64,000 nucleotides of DNA from Carnegiea gigantea (GCA_029747015.1 JAKOGI010001181.1:124001-188000); one strand, 5' to 3'; numbered from the stretch's first letter, positions 35,616 through 47,978 are shown. A program made the numbers and translations. Notes: generated by a model from the letters alone, not told the origin.

Positions 35616-36730
35616 ACGTTGTAGAGTATTGGACTATCTCTTGGTTGTTATTTCCTCTTCCCCCATGCCCTAATTCAAATTGAAATTTCATTTGTCAAAA
35701 AATAAACCCGCTCAAACTAAATTCATATCGAACGATCCATTTGGTGTCAATTTAACAATATAGAAAAACATTTGCTGATTGTAATTGACTTCACCATTTA
35801 GATACATGTTTAAAATCATACTCCCATCAACAGGTACCGAGATTAGACTTAGGGATTTCAATATTAAGTAACTAATACAATCATAAGTTAATTACGCAGA
35901 AAAATTGTATCTATTTAAAGAAATGTCATATAAAGTAGGTATTTGTTAGTATATTCGATAGCGTTTTCAAGAATCTTTATCAATTAGAATTTAGGTTGAA
36001 TTTGGTTTCTTTTTTTCTTTTTAAAAGGAAATGTCATAAAATGTATGTATTAATTTCAAACTTCATTGATGTTAGTTTCGAATTTGGTTGTCCTTTCTTT
36101 TTTAATACTGATGTACTACTAGTTTTGGATTTAATTTCCCTTTCTTTTTCGGACTAATATATTGACTTTGATTGAATAGTTATTTTGCAGGCTCCTGTTC
36201 ATTAAGGCTCAAAGGGACTAGTACATGCGTGAAAGAAGGGGGGGCGCTGGATAGGTTTGCTAGCATGTAAGCCCAAATGTCTATTTGTATTTCTATGTAG
36301 AGATAGTGACTCCTACGAAGGAATACATATACTTACACACCTTTATTTGAATTAAGAAACTATGTCATTAGCTCAGTAGAGAATATTTGAATCAATAAAC
36401 TATGTCAATAGTTCACTAGAGACAATTATCACAGAGTGATGAAAGCCCAAAGAATGCACGTAAAGACGCTAAGAATGTCATCGATAAATAGAGAAAGTAA
36501 TTAATCATTTAATCCACCTTCAAAAAAAAAATCAAAGTCTTTGTGATATATGTTTACAGTTATTGACAAAAGTGACGACAGAAAGAAGTGACATATATTA
36601 ATACCAAACATGACTCATCCGATGAATTTATTGAATTGATCAAGCTAGGTTGGTTGAATTAGGCGACCCAATCTAACCCTTACTGAGCGGCTCACCACTG
36701 AGCAAATTGGACAATCCCCTTTTCTGCCTT
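35616..36730. other. AT-rich intergenic DNA
   Basis: No gene, tandem array or mobile element recognised between the MITE and Copia-C. Confidence 0.5.
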
Positions 36731-36735
36731 TGTTG

Positions 36736-37024
36736 TGTGAAAAACTGTAATTCTGTGTCTGAATGATGCAACGAAATTCGTCCTCCATGGTTGAACCTCT
36801 CAAGAACAATGAAAGAAGAACAGAGAAGGGAGGAGAAGAGAGAGAGAGAAAATGAATCTTAATTTGTTATTCAATCTGTTGATTAAAGTTGTTCTTACAT
36901 GAGATAGATTATTTCTATTTATATACAAGCCTTTTCAAGAAGCTTGCTCTAAAAGTCTTGTAACCGCCTTTCCAGTTTTCTAACAACCATGCTGAGCTGG
37001 TGCTGACGGTGTTGGTCTCCAACA
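36736..37024 (-). repeat. Copia-C 3' LTR
   Basis: 289 bp; differs from 41630-41918 at about 11 single bases, with no length change. Confidence 0.95.
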
Positions 37025-37034
37025 TCCCCCCTCA
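37025..37034 (-). promoter_or_regulatory. Copia-C polypurine tract
   Basis: The minus strand reads GAGGGGGGA directly before the 3' LTR, the expected plus-strand primer. Confidence 0.8.
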
Positions 37035-40000
37035 AGCTTGGGATGTGGAGGGAACATGCCAAGCTTGTGTAATAGATCCCAATGTTGCTGAGATGGTAAG
37101 ATTTTGGTAAGAACATCAGCTAGTTGAGACTGTGTGGGTAAGTAGCTGAGTTGAAGCAAACCTTCCATGACTTTGTCCCTGGTGAAATGACAATCCACTT
37201 CAATGTGCTTCGTACGTTCATAAAGACGGGGTTGCGAGCAATGTGAAGAGTAGACTGATTGTCACAATGCAGAGTAACTGGCTTGATGTTAGAAACTCCC
37301 AGCTCCTGAAGAAGACTAACCAGCCAAGTAACTTCAGTAGCAGCCTAGGCCATGGCCCTGTATTCAGCCTCTGCAGATGATCATGCTATTGTGCTTTGCT
37401 TCTTCGATTTCCAGCTGATGGGGGAATTGCCTAAGAGCACAACATAGCCAGCTACAGACCTTCTGGTCATAGGGTAGGAAGCCCAATCTGAGTCTGAGTA
37501 GGCTTTAAGCTGCAGGGAATCAACACGTTGAAGTAGAATGCCTTGTCCTGAAGTTCCAGAAATGTATTTGAGCAAATGTTCCAAGGCTGCCATGTGAGCT
37601 GAAGTAGGTTGCTGCATGAATCGGCTCAAAGTTTGGACAGCAAAGGATATATCGGGTCTTGTGTTGGCTAAGAAGTTAAGCTTGCCAATGTAAGTTCTGT
37701 AAACAGTAGGGTCTGTGAGAGGGACTCCAGTATTGGCCAAGAGTTTGCAGTTTATTGGGAGAGGAGTGGCAGTAGGTTTGGCATCAACATAACCAGCCTC
37801 CTTAAGTAGGTCCTAGGTGAACTTCCTCTGAGTGAGGGTAATGCCATTGGGAAGATGAGATATCTCAAAACCCAAAAAATAATTCAGTAACCCCAAATCT
37901 TTGATTCCAAATGCTGCATGTACGTTATGTTTGAGAGCTTGAATCTCTTCAAGATTGGAACCAGTGAGCAAGATATCATCTACATATACTGCAACGATTG
38001 TCAGATGGTTCTGGGTTTGCTTGAGGAAGAGGCTGTAATCATTCTTGGACTGAGTGTAACCTTGATTTTTGAGGAAATTAGCCAATATGGAATGCCATTA
38101 CCTTGAGGCTTGTTTCAGACCGTACAAGGATTTCTGTAGTTTACATACTTTGTTGTGAGGATTAGGAATACCTTCAGGCATTTTCATATATACTTCTTCA
38201 TGCAAATCTCCATGCAAAAATGCATTGTTAACATCTAGTTGGTAAAGAGTTCATTTTCTTGCCGCTGCTATTGCTAATATGGTTCTGATTGTAGTCATTT
38301 TGACTACTGGGGAAAAGGTGTCAGTGTAGTCGATGCCTTCTTTTTGAGTATTTCCTCTGATGACTAATCTGGCTTTGTATCGTTCTAATGAACCATCTGC
38401 CTTGAGCTTCACTTTGAAAACCCATTTGGAGCTTATAGCTCTTTTTCCAGGGGGTAAATCCACTTCACACCATGTGTTGTTAGCTTGCAAGGCTTCAATT
38501 TTTGTTTGCATAGCTTGGACCCAGTATGGGGAATTAGCAGCTTCCTTATAAGTGGTAGGCTCATGGAGGTGATCAAGCTGTGTGATGGCCTGCTGCTGAA
38601 AAAGAGGTAAGTCGAAAAATTGGACTAGATTGCACCAATGAGATACTGCAAAGGTGGGGACCTTCTGGCTATAGGAACACATATAGTCTTGTAGATAAGA
38701 GGATGGTTTTATGATTCTTATAGACTTCCTTGGTGATGCATTTTGGGTAGGTATGGGTGACTGTGGTAAGACTGGAGGTGGTGGAGAAAGTGTTGAATGA
38801 TTTGTAAGAGAAGAGGAAGAAGAGGAATGACTGTCAGCTGGGGAATGAGCTGTATTGCGAGAGGTGCAGGGTACTGGAGGAGCTAATGGAGAAGAGACAG
38901 TGTCTGTGTCATATAAATTTGAGAGGAAAATGGAGTTGGGTAGGACTGTATCTGAAATGTCTGTGTATTGAAAAGGGAAATAATTTTCATGAAAAACTAA
39001 GTCCCTGCTATACTGAACCTTCTTGGTAACCAGGTTATAAACTTTGTAAGCCTTCTTGGCTATAGGATATCCTAAGAAGATGCATGGTTGGGCTCGAGGT
39101 TCAAATTTAGCTCTCCCATGTTTTAAGGTAGACATGTAGCATAGACAACCAAAATTCCTCAAGTGTTCATAAGTAGGTTTGGTGTTAAACAGCATCTCAT
39201 ATGGAGTTTTAAAGCTAATAGCAGAATTTGGGAGCCTATCAATCAGGTAAGTTGCTGTTAAAATGCAATCTCCCCAAAATTTTGTGGGAGCCTTTGATTG
39301 GAAAAGCAAGGCTCTAGCGACCTCCAAAATGTGTTTGTGCTTTCTTTCTACTATGCCATTCTGCTGAGGAGTATCCACACATGAGGTCTGATGAACAATT
39401 CCTTTCTTCTTATAGAAAGCTAAGGCATGTTGATCACCAAACTCTGAACCATTATCTGATCGGATAACCTGGACTTGTGCATGAAATTGAGTTGTAACAT
39501 AAGCAATGAAAGTTTCCAACATAGAAAAAGCACTACTCTTATGGGACAACAAAAAAACCCAGGTTGCTCTTGAAAAATCATCCACAATTGAGAGAAAAAA
39601 TTTGAAACCATCATAAGTGGCTATCCTGTAGGGACCCCAGATATCTATGTGCAAAAGTTCGAACATCTTATTTGCTCTTGTAACATTGGAAGGAAAAAAA
39701 GATCTGTGCTGTTTGGCCTATAGGCAAATGTTGCAAATGGAATCAAATCTTTTGTGAAGTAGTCCTGGTATGTAAGCCATACGTTGAGGAGATGGGTGGC
39801 CCAACCTACAATGCCACAGTTCAGAAGTGGTCAAGCATGCTGTATGGGAAATCTGTTGAGAGGTGTGCTGAGTATTTTGAGCTGTATCAACCAAGTACAA
39901 GCCACCAGTTTCACTACCAAGAACCAGTTGATTGTTCCTCAAATGGTCCTGTAAATAACAGCAGGTGGGGGTGAATACTACATTAGAAGATAAGTGCTTC

Positions 40001-41430
40001 GCTAGTTTGCTAGCTGAGAGTAAATTGAAATGAAATTCTGGAACATGAAGTACATCCTGTAGCACGATATTAGTATTCAAAGCAACAGTGCCTATGTTCT
40101 AAACTTAAACATTTTTCCCATTTGGCAATGTGATAAAACATGGCCTTGAAACTGGTACAAAGGATTGAAATAAATGCAAATGTGGAGTAATGTGGTCAGT
40201 GGCTCCACTATCAACGATCCAACTCATCGCGGGTTTAGCAGTAGATAAGCAATAAGATTTACCAGCAAGGTAGGCAGAATGATGATCTTCGATATGAGGA
40301 GTTACTACCATGCTTTGTTTACTGAGCAAGGTCATCAGTTGTTCATATTGTTCTGAGGTCAGAGTGTGTTGGCCAGTGTTTGCTGTTGACTCAGTAGATA
40401 AAAGGGGATCAGACTGCTGAACATAAGTAGCCATTCTTTTTCCTTTGTCATTTGGTCTTCGCATTCTCTATAGTTTGAAGCATTTATCGATGGTGTGGCC
40501 TGGCTTTCTACAGCAATTGCACTGCACAGCAGTTCTTCTAGTATTAGAACCATTCTGAAATTGTTGTGGTTGATTGAAAGATTGCTGTGTGCCATATGAA
40601 ATGTTCTGAGGGCCAGATGAGTGAGGATAGCGAGGAGGCAATGAGCTGTTGTTAAACTTGGTTTGGTTAGACTGAAATCTTTGCTGTGACAAGAAGGCTG
40701 ATGAACCAAATTCAGGTTGTTGAGAAACCTTGATTTCCCATTGTTGCTCTTCTTAAATGACTATACTGCAGGCTTGGCTAACAGTTGGCAAGGGATTCAA
40801 CATAAGTATATTGCTCTTGACAACCTGGTAAGCCTCATTCAAACCCATTAAAAATTGCATTAACTGTTGTCGCTCCATCAACTTCATAGCAGAACCCACG
40901 GATTCACAAGTACATGGTGTGACCAAGACAACATACTCATCCCAAATCTGTTTGCACTTTGTAAAATATGCTGAAACAAAGAGATTTCCTTGGGACAAAT
41001 TGTTCATTTCTTTTTGCAACTGATATATCTTGGTAGCCTGGCTAAAGCTAAACCTTTGAGAAAGGTCTTTCCATATCTGAGCTGCTGTGGGTGTGTAAAT
41101 GATGCTAGATGCTATATCTTTATCAACAGAATGTAAAATCCATGAAATCACCATGCTATTGCATCTTTCCCAGAGAGGTAGCAGAGGTGAATCATCTGCT
41201 GGCTTTGGATAGCTTCCAGTCACAAAAGACATCTTGTTCTTAGCACTCAATGAAACCTCACAAGACCTTTTCCATTGAGTATAATTGTTCCCATTGAGTG
41301 GTTCACTAGTGAGACTACAGTTTGGATTATCAGAGTGATGCAAGAACAATACATGACCTGGATCGAGAGTGTAATTACTTAGAGGAACTCGATCGTTTTC
41401 AGGATTATCAAGATTAGCCATTCCTTTCAA
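37025..41430 (-). pseudogene. Copia-C gag-pol polyprotein, about ten stops and one frameshift
   Basis: One frame runs from the ATG at 41430 to about 37230. Domains: gag (41330-40756; WKRSCEVSLSAKNK), zinc knuckle CNCCRKPGHTIDKC (about 40480-40520), protease WIVDSGATDHI (about 40200), pre-integrase LWHCRLGHPSPQRM (about 39800), integrase with its D,D,E residues in [18 protein letters not shown] and [10 protein letters not shown] (39700-38900), RT with [19 protein letters not shown] and YVDDILL (38480-37800), RNase H with AYSDSDWASYP and SSAEAEYRAMA (to about 37340). An apparent one-base deletion near 37220-37228 moves the end of RNase H into another frame (segment 37198-36980). Stops at 40753, 40468, 40105, 39718, 38251, about 38102, 37813, 37381 and a few others interrupt it; most fit CAA, CAG, CGA or TGG turned into a stop by one transition. 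Confidence 0.92.
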
Positions 41431-41617
41431 GATAACAGTGCGCGATTTCCAGGATGAGATAGCAAGAACAATAGATCGAAATATAATACGTCTTGATCAA
41501 GAGTACTGAAAACTGTCTATACTAGATAAAAGATTCAGACACTGCAAAAACTAAATTGAAGAAGTAATTCAAGAAATACACTGATCAAGAAATCAAACAC
41601 TGATCGAGACAGAGATT

Positions 41618-41629
41618 GCTCTGATACCA
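41618..41629 (-). promoter_or_regulatory. Copia-C primer-binding site (initiator tRNA-Met)
   Basis: Minus strand TGGTATCAGAGC directly after the 5' LTR: a perfect 12-base match to the initiator tRNA-Met complement. Confidence 0.92.
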
Positions 41630-41918
41630 TGTGAAAAACTGCAATTCTGTGTCTGAATGATGCAACGAAATTCGTCCTCCATGGTTAAACCTCTCCAGAA
41701 CAATGAAAGAAGAACAGAGAAGGGAGGAGAAGAGAGAGAGAGAAAATGAATCTTAATTTGTCATTCAATTTGTTGATTAAAGTTGTTCTTACATGAGATA
41801 GATTATTTCTATTTATATACAAGCCTTTTCAAGAAGCTTGCTCTAATAGTCTTGTAACCACCTTCCCAGTTTTCTAACAACCATGCTGAGCTGGCGCTGA
41901 CTGTGATGGTCTCCAACA
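41630..41918 (-). repeat. Copia-C 5' LTR
   Basis: 289 bp, directly next to the primer-binding site. A (GA)n stretch sits near 41722-41744, as in the 3' copy. Confidence 0.95.
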
Positions 41919-41923
41919 TGTTG

Positions 41924-42328
41924 CTTCCCTTTTTCTACCTCTAGAAGTAAATCGGACAATTGGATATGGGTTTTAAGAATCCATATCCATTTTCAAATGC
42001 AATATCTGTACCATACCCGTACCCACTTGAAACTCATTTTCATCGTCACCCGTTCGGGTGTTGGGATTTTCATCGGATTTTTCAGATTCGGGTAATACTC
42101 TCATCCCTACCTGGAATCTCTACTTAACTACTTGGGATTCTTGTTTTGCCAACAAAACATATATATTATCATCAAACAACAAGAGTGGATTTCAAATTGT
42201 TGCCATATCTTTACATCAAAATTTGAAGGGGAAGTGAGACCTCTTATATGCAAAATGAAACCTCAATTGTTTGAAACTTGCCCAAATGATGAAATTCAGC
42301 ATCCATCAATGATCCCCATTTCTCTCTC
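41924..42328. other. Flank between Copia-C and FKBP15
   Basis: Contains GGATATGG...CCATATCC and ACCCGTACCCA/CGGGT words near 41955-42105 that resemble decayed MITE ends. The FKBP15 3' UTR should lie at about 42150-42328. No other gene. Confidence 0.5.
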
Positions 42329-44755
42329 TTATAGTTCATCGTATTCGCTGTCCTCATCTAAATGTTTTGCTTGAGTTGCTCTCTTACCATTCACTGAAAC
42401 GAGCTCAGTTTCAAAGATAAGCGATGCTCCACCTACAAACAAGCATTCGAAACCCCTTAGAAAGGAGACAAGAGTACATTGAACATTTTGTCTTGCTATG
42501 CCATGTAAACATGTAGAAAAATGACTCATGTATATACTACAATACATTCAAAATCAGAATAGGTTTTCAAAAAATTCATATTGAAAGGGACAACAGTATT
42601 ATCATCTATGCGACAAAAGGGCAAATTCATCCCTCAATTATTTGAACATATTGTCAACCATTCGCTCCCCTTTTTTTGGGGTTGATGACAATTTAGTTAG
42701 AATCTTGTCAAAATGGCTGCCTAAATCTTTTTGTACTTACGCATTAAAAAAAAAAAAACATAGATTACAAAGAGTACAGTTGCCAAAATCTTATCAAGAA
42801 TAGATTAAAAGGACAATTGATCATCGATTTAATTATCCTACTCAAAGCACTAGATTTGGCAAGAAATACTTATCACTTAAACATGTGTAGAATGGCCAAA
42901 GGGAATGTTTAATTCATAGATTACCTGGGACACTGGGGACAAATCCATGTTTCCCATAGCCAAGTTTTGAAGGTACTTTCAATTTTCTTTTCTCCCCTAC
43001 ACACATACCTACCAATCCTTGGTTCCACCCTGAAATCACAAATATTGTTTGCGTGTCATAAACCATGAAGAATACATCATATCTAAAAGTCAATAGTGCA
43101 CATGGCTTCGACTCTAACAAGAAATTAATACCAGGCTTATTTGTTCAATATCAATATAATCAAGGCCAAATTTCATACTAATAACACATTTGAGTTAACC
43201 ATCTCACTGTTAATAGTGATATTTAAGATTTACAGTTCAAGTTTGCACTATCAATGTATCATTGACATGGATGACTGCATATACAAAACAAATAGTGTGT
43301 CTCACCTTGAATTACATCTTCACTGCCAAGCTCAAACTCAACGGGGTCAGCAGTTTCGTATGTGGAACCAAATACAGTCCCATCAGTCAATTGCCCCTGC
43401 GCCATCATGTAACAAATGGTGTCACTTTTTTTAGTGTTTATTAGTAAAATTAATCGTCCCAACGTGCAAAATTATGTGCCAGGGGATAATTGCATTCTCA
43501 TACTAGAGTCGTATCATGCAAAATTTATCCCACCAATGAAATACTAATATTTTACAAGAACTTCAGTTACTGAATTGTTTTTTATTTATTAAGGCTGTAT
43601 TTAACAACAGTATTTTGAGTACTGTTTAGCATTTTGATCAAGTCAATACATTAAGGCCCTATTTTTTTTGGTGGTGAATCCCAATTTATCAACTTCAGCC
43701 CACTTCAACTCACTTTACGAATTTCAATAAAAAATACCAACTTCAACTAAGTTCAACCCATTATTTTAACCAATTTCTACCCATCATATAAAAAACATAC
43801 CTACTTCAATCCATTTTAACAAAAAAAATATCCACTTCAACCCACTTCACTCATTTCCCAACCCCTATTTCCCAACGAAAAGAACAGACCCTAATTAGTT
43901 AATTTTTAGAGCTCGATGACCTAGTATTTAGACTAACATTTCAAGTAGCATTTAGCGTTCTAACCAATATTTTTGAAAAACTAATAATATTAGCTGGCGT
44001 GGATGATACAAAAAGCTCCTTTTTACTTTGCGAAATACTTAATATGAGAACTGTTGAAATTTAAATCCAAGATATCTCACTCGTAAAGGCTTGGATACCA
44101 TAATGGATCATGACCCAAAAATTATACTCTAACATACCTTCTTTACATTTATATCCTTTAGGTTTAGAGCACCGATGATGCAATAATTCAATGGTTGATG
44201 ATATTCAATTCAATGGATGGCCAAAAAATGGCAAAAATAGATTCATATTCTAACAAACATGTCCAGATATTAACTAATTATAGGCACAATTCAAAGCTAA
44301 CCCGGTAATGAAGCTTGATCCTATCACCAGTGTTGGCCTTGATCTCACACGATGGTGGCTTGTACTGTGGCATCAAATAAGGGAGCCGGTAAATTCATAC
44401 ATAAAAAAACACAAAGCATTACGTAATTATGGGGGTGATTTGAGTCAGAAGAAGAAGAAGAAGAGCAGCGTTACACCTTAACGCCTACATGCAGTTTTTT
44501 GAATGTCTTCAGCTTTTTCGCGTAACCTTAATTAATTCATAAGTCATAATCCAAACGATTTATCGAGAAAGAGATATTAGTGGATTAATAAGGAGAATAC
44601 AATAGAATTCTTGAGATTGAAATAATGAAAAATTATTAAATTAATAATTAATTTAGGGATTTAATTTTCTGAGGAGAAGAGAGAATCAGAAAATTGTTAC
44701 CCAATGTGGCGCCGGCAAGAACCAGAAGCAGCAGTATTGGAATCACTTTCACCAT
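42329..44755 (-). CDS. FKBP15: FKBP15-type ER-lumen peptidyl-prolyl isomerase, 6 exons, 155 aa
   Basis: Exons, 5' to 3' on the minus strand: 44701-44755, 44477-44526, 44302-44364, 43306-43396, 42925-43029, 42329-42432. All junctions are GT-AG and the frame closes at 155 aa; Arabidopsis FKBP15 proteins are about 153-163 aa. Residues 1-19 are a signal peptide ([19 protein letters not shown]). One FKBP domain follows (about 48-138) with KLHYRG, VIQGWNQGL (pocket Trp kept), LGYGKHG and LIFETEL. The usual FD pair after DGTV is FG here (residue 66), a loss of the conserved pocket Asp. The C-terminus SEYDEL is a likely H/KDEL-class ER retention signal. Paralogues assist folding in the ER lumen. Both FKBP genes in the window face the same way. 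Likely functional, but the Asp change makes catalysis uncertain. Confidence 0.93.
43655..43891. mobile_element. Tourist-like MITE in intron 3 of FKBP15
   Basis: 237 bp with imperfect inverted ends (GGCCCTATTTTTTTTGG and GGGTCTGTTCTTTTCG) flanked by TAA at 43652-43654 and 43892-43894. The interior repeats CAACTTCAACCCA-like words. Confidence 0.75.
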
Positions 44756-44980
44756 CTTCCAATTGGATGAATCTGATCTCTTCTTCTCTATACCGCCTCC
44801 CTTAAACACAGACACACACACACCCACAAAACAAAAAAAAGAAAACCAAAACGGGTTTAATTCTTTTTTATCTTCTGGCGGTTTGGTGGAAAATGATCAA
44901 CGATTTTTGTGAGGTCTTTTTGTACTTTGTAGGATAAGTTACTTATGAAATGATTTTTGCATAAACATCTTAAACATATA

Positions 44981-45358
44981 TAGAATTGTTGATCTTTAGT
45001 ACCTTGAGATTTGATGCATTAATTTTTATGATCATGATATTTTTGGGTTTATTTTTAAGTATACTCACTTATGAATTCCGTATAATTCAATTCTAAAATT
45101 ACAAAAATTCCTTACTATTGTTCTTTTGAAATACCCACAACACCACAATAGACTATCCAATGGTGAAAAGATAGCTTTTGGGGTTTTTGCTTTGAAAGAA
45201 AAAAAATAAAAAGGACAACAATAAGTGTATTTTTGTAATTTCGGTACTGAATTATTAGGAATTCATAAGTGAGGGTACCTAAAAACGAACTCAAAAATGT
45301 CAGGGTCATAAATAATTAATGCATCAAATTTCAGAGTACCTAAAAGTTAACAGTTCTA
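44981..45358. mobile_element. Long-TIR foldback MITE upstream of FKBP15
   Basis: 378 bp. The two ends pair over about 150 bases (left TAGAATTGTTGATCTTTAG; right, inverted, TAGAACTGTTAACTTTTAG), with shared inner words GATGCATTAATT and ACTTATGAATTC. The flanks share CATATA (44975-44980 and 45359-45364). It starts 226 bp before the FKBP15 start codon, so it may sit in the promoter. Confidence 0.8.
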
Positions 45359-45775
45359 CATATATATGGCTAAATCAACTTCATTTTTTTTGCTATGAAT
45401 ATATATAAGGTTTCATCCATTTCTCAGGAGACATTCGATAAGAAGGTTTCATATATCCATAATAAGTTGCCAAATTGATCATTCTCCATTTTCTTCTAAA
45501 CATAGATGAAATATCTTTTTCCTTCTAACATAAAATTATTCAGCATACTCTGACCTCTTCATTGAAGAGAGCATAACCGATTTGCAATTTACCTTTCAAA
45601 AAGCAATATGTTCAAGAAATTTTGGCCATTAAAAGTTTGACACTAATGTAATAGAGATATATGGGCTTATAATATGCAAAAATATTTTGTTGTAAAACTA
45701 ATTGTTACTTTATATATATACTGACTCAGGTTCCGTAATTGGTGTGAGCCATCTATTATTCAAACCATTCTCACA
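45359..45775. other. Probable remnant of the Copia-B 5' LTR
   Basis: Lies directly before a primer-binding-site-like sequence and ends TTCTCACA, as an LTR would. With no second LTR in view the left border cannot be set. Confidence 0.4.
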
Positions 45776-45787
45776 TGTTATCAGAAC
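45776..45787 (+). promoter_or_regulatory. Copia-B primer-binding site, decayed
   Basis: TGTTATCAGAAC matches 10 of 12 bases of TGGTATCAGAGC. Confidence 0.65.
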
Positions 45788-45895
45788 GTTCTAAAATCCT
45801 AGGGCAAAAGAGAAGAAAATTAAATTAAACAGTTTTTCTTCCTCGCCACGTCTCCTTCACGCACAAACCCTAGACCGTGATTCTTGCCGGTAGCC

Positions 45896-47170
45896 ATGGC
45901 GTCGCCATTCTCGATTCCGCCAGCATACTACTTCGGACTTGAGACGTCCTTCGTCTCCTCCGCAACCACAGCACCCTCGACACCACACCGACAGCAGCCA
46001 CATGATCCACCACCGGTGCCCCGCAGCCCAAATCCCTTCGATGAGTCCTCTGACTTTCCACCACGACACCTTGACCCGCCTCTACAAGATACTCCGCAGC
46101 AGCCATCACGCTTCTCCCACTCTGCCCAGCATGCCAGCTACACCACATTGCTCAGCCGCTGCACCGCCACCGGTCTTTCCGAGTTTTTTCCCTTTTTCCA
46201 TGCATGACGTCGATTCGTCAAGTCGCCACAGCACATCTGCTCTTGATCATATTTTGTCTCAACTTCAATATCTTCAACTTGCTGGTCCGTCCTCTTCCTC
46301 GGTCTCCCTTCTTGCTACTGTTCCTTCATTTCCTTCTCTTCCTAACAACATTAATATTACCAGTCTTGTAACCGTCCCTCTCATGTCCATTGATGATTAT
46401 TTAAATTGGCGTACTCAATTTATGGCCTTCCGTATCTCCTATAATCTCTTGGGGATGATTGATGGTACTTCTCCACCCTCGCCTCATACCATTATTGATG
46501 CTAGTGGATGACAAAGTACCCATCATTCACTCCGTGGCTTCGCATGAATCAAATGCTTCGTTCTCTTCTGTTTGCCACAATTTCAGGTGATATGCTTGTT
46601 CAGGTACATGATTTGGTGCATTCCTTTCAAATTTGGTATAGGTTGCACAAACGCTTTCTTACAACTAATATGGCAAAATCATTGGAATTACGAAGGAAAC
46701 TTAAAATCTTAAAAAGCAAGCCTCGCAATCTATGGAACCCTTTCTTCGGGACGTAAAAAATATTGCTGACTCCTGGCTGCCATAAATTCATGCATAACTA
46801 ATCAAGAATTAATTCAATACACTATTGATGGGATGGATGATCAGTATGAGATATTTATTATGACTGCAACATATTTTGGAGGAACGTTGACATTTGATGA
46901 ATTACGGACTAAGCTCATCATGTACGAACCGCGCATTCTACCCCTTCGAGGGGTCTTCCTCTCCCACCTCTCATCAACCCTTTGCTACTACTACTGCTCC
47001 TGCCTCAAGCAATTCTCGTTCCACCAATAATACTGCTTCTGTAGGAAATGGGCATAACAATCACAATTGGAGAGGCTGCCACGACAGTTGGCGTGGGGGT
47101 CATGATAATCGAGGCTTTGATGGTGGATAAGGTCACGGATTTTCAGGAGGTCATGTGGGGTAGCAATCCC
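45896..47170 (+). pseudogene. Copia-B gag relic
   Basis: Open segments in changing frames: a Pro/Ser-rich N-terminus starting MASPFSIPPAYYFG (45896), then DDYLNWRTQFMAFRISYNLLG (46396-46460), MNQMLRSLLFATISGDMLVQ (46541-46600), DDQYEIFIMTATYFGG (46836-46883) and a Gly/Arg/His-rich part near 47050-47130. These follow the standard copia gag order. At least four frame changes or stops. Confidence 0.8.
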
Positions 47171-47222
47171 AATCCTCACAACCTGTCTCTGGGGACCAAG
47201 TACACCTGCTGCAGGTATATCA

Positions 47223-47978
47223 TTGAGTTCCAGTTCTTGTATTATTTTGTCCCCTCTGCTACGTCTACCTTGCTCACTAGTTTTTTCCCCTTTGGATTGT
47301 GCAAACGGCCCCCATCCCCACCAAGTTTTTTACCAACTTTGTTTTAACCTAGGTTATACTGCACCATATCGTTCGCGCTATTTCCCCGTCGTTGCCCAAG
47401 CAAATAGTTCTTCAGGACCAATTGCACTCGCTACTGTTCAGTCTAGTGAGGTGAATGAAGCTCTTTGGTACCCTAACTCGGCTACCTCGTCTCATATGAC
47501 TCCTCTGGAAGGTATTTTCTCACGTAGACTTCCTGACAATGGATCTGATTCCGTTGTCATTGGTGATGGAACTTGTTTGCCTATTAGTAATGTTGGCCAA
47601 GTGCATTTATCGACATCTACCTTTCCACTAAAGCTTAATAATGTTTTAAATGTTCCAAAATTGAAATATAATCTGCTTTCAGTTCAAAAGTTATGTAGTG
47701 ATAATAATTGTGAAGTTGGTCTTGATTCATCTTCTGTGCATGTAAAGGACAATACAATTGGAAAAATTCTACTTTGGGGTATTAGTGATGGTGGAGTCTA
47801 CACCCTCTCTTCTAGCAAGCCCATTCCTGCCCTCCTAGTTGTTCATGCCTCTGATGATATTTGGCACTGTCGTCTTGGCTATTGTGGGTCTAGGGTCTTA
47901 GAGCCTCTTAGGCACAAACAATTCATTAAGCCTCATTCTAAATTCACTAAGCTCATCGTATACCTTTTAATGATGTAG
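47223..47978 (+). pseudogene. Copia-B protease and GAG-pre-integrase relic
   Basis: 251 open codons. The protease motif is WYPNSATSSHMTP where W-x-D-S-G-A-S-x-H is expected, so the catalytic Asp is now Asn and the Gly is Ala: inactive. NVLNVPKLKYNLLSVQKLC and DIWHCRLGYCGSRVL mark the end of the protease and the pre-integrase domain. Confidence 0.85.

Larger units (their letters stand above)
36736..41918 (-). mobile_element. Copia-C: complete Ty1/copia retrotransposon with decayed coding region
   Basis: 5183 bp. LTRs of 289 bp each at 36736-37024 and 41630-41918, TGTGAAAAACTG...CTCCAACA, flanked by TGTTG at 36731-36735 and 41919-41923. The minus-strand order is LTR, initiator-Met primer-binding site, gag, protease, integrase, RT, RNase H, polypurine tract, LTR: the copia order. 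I counted about 11 differences between the LTRs, so the insertion is fairly young. The polyprotein has about ten stops and one frameshift. Confidence 0.95.
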
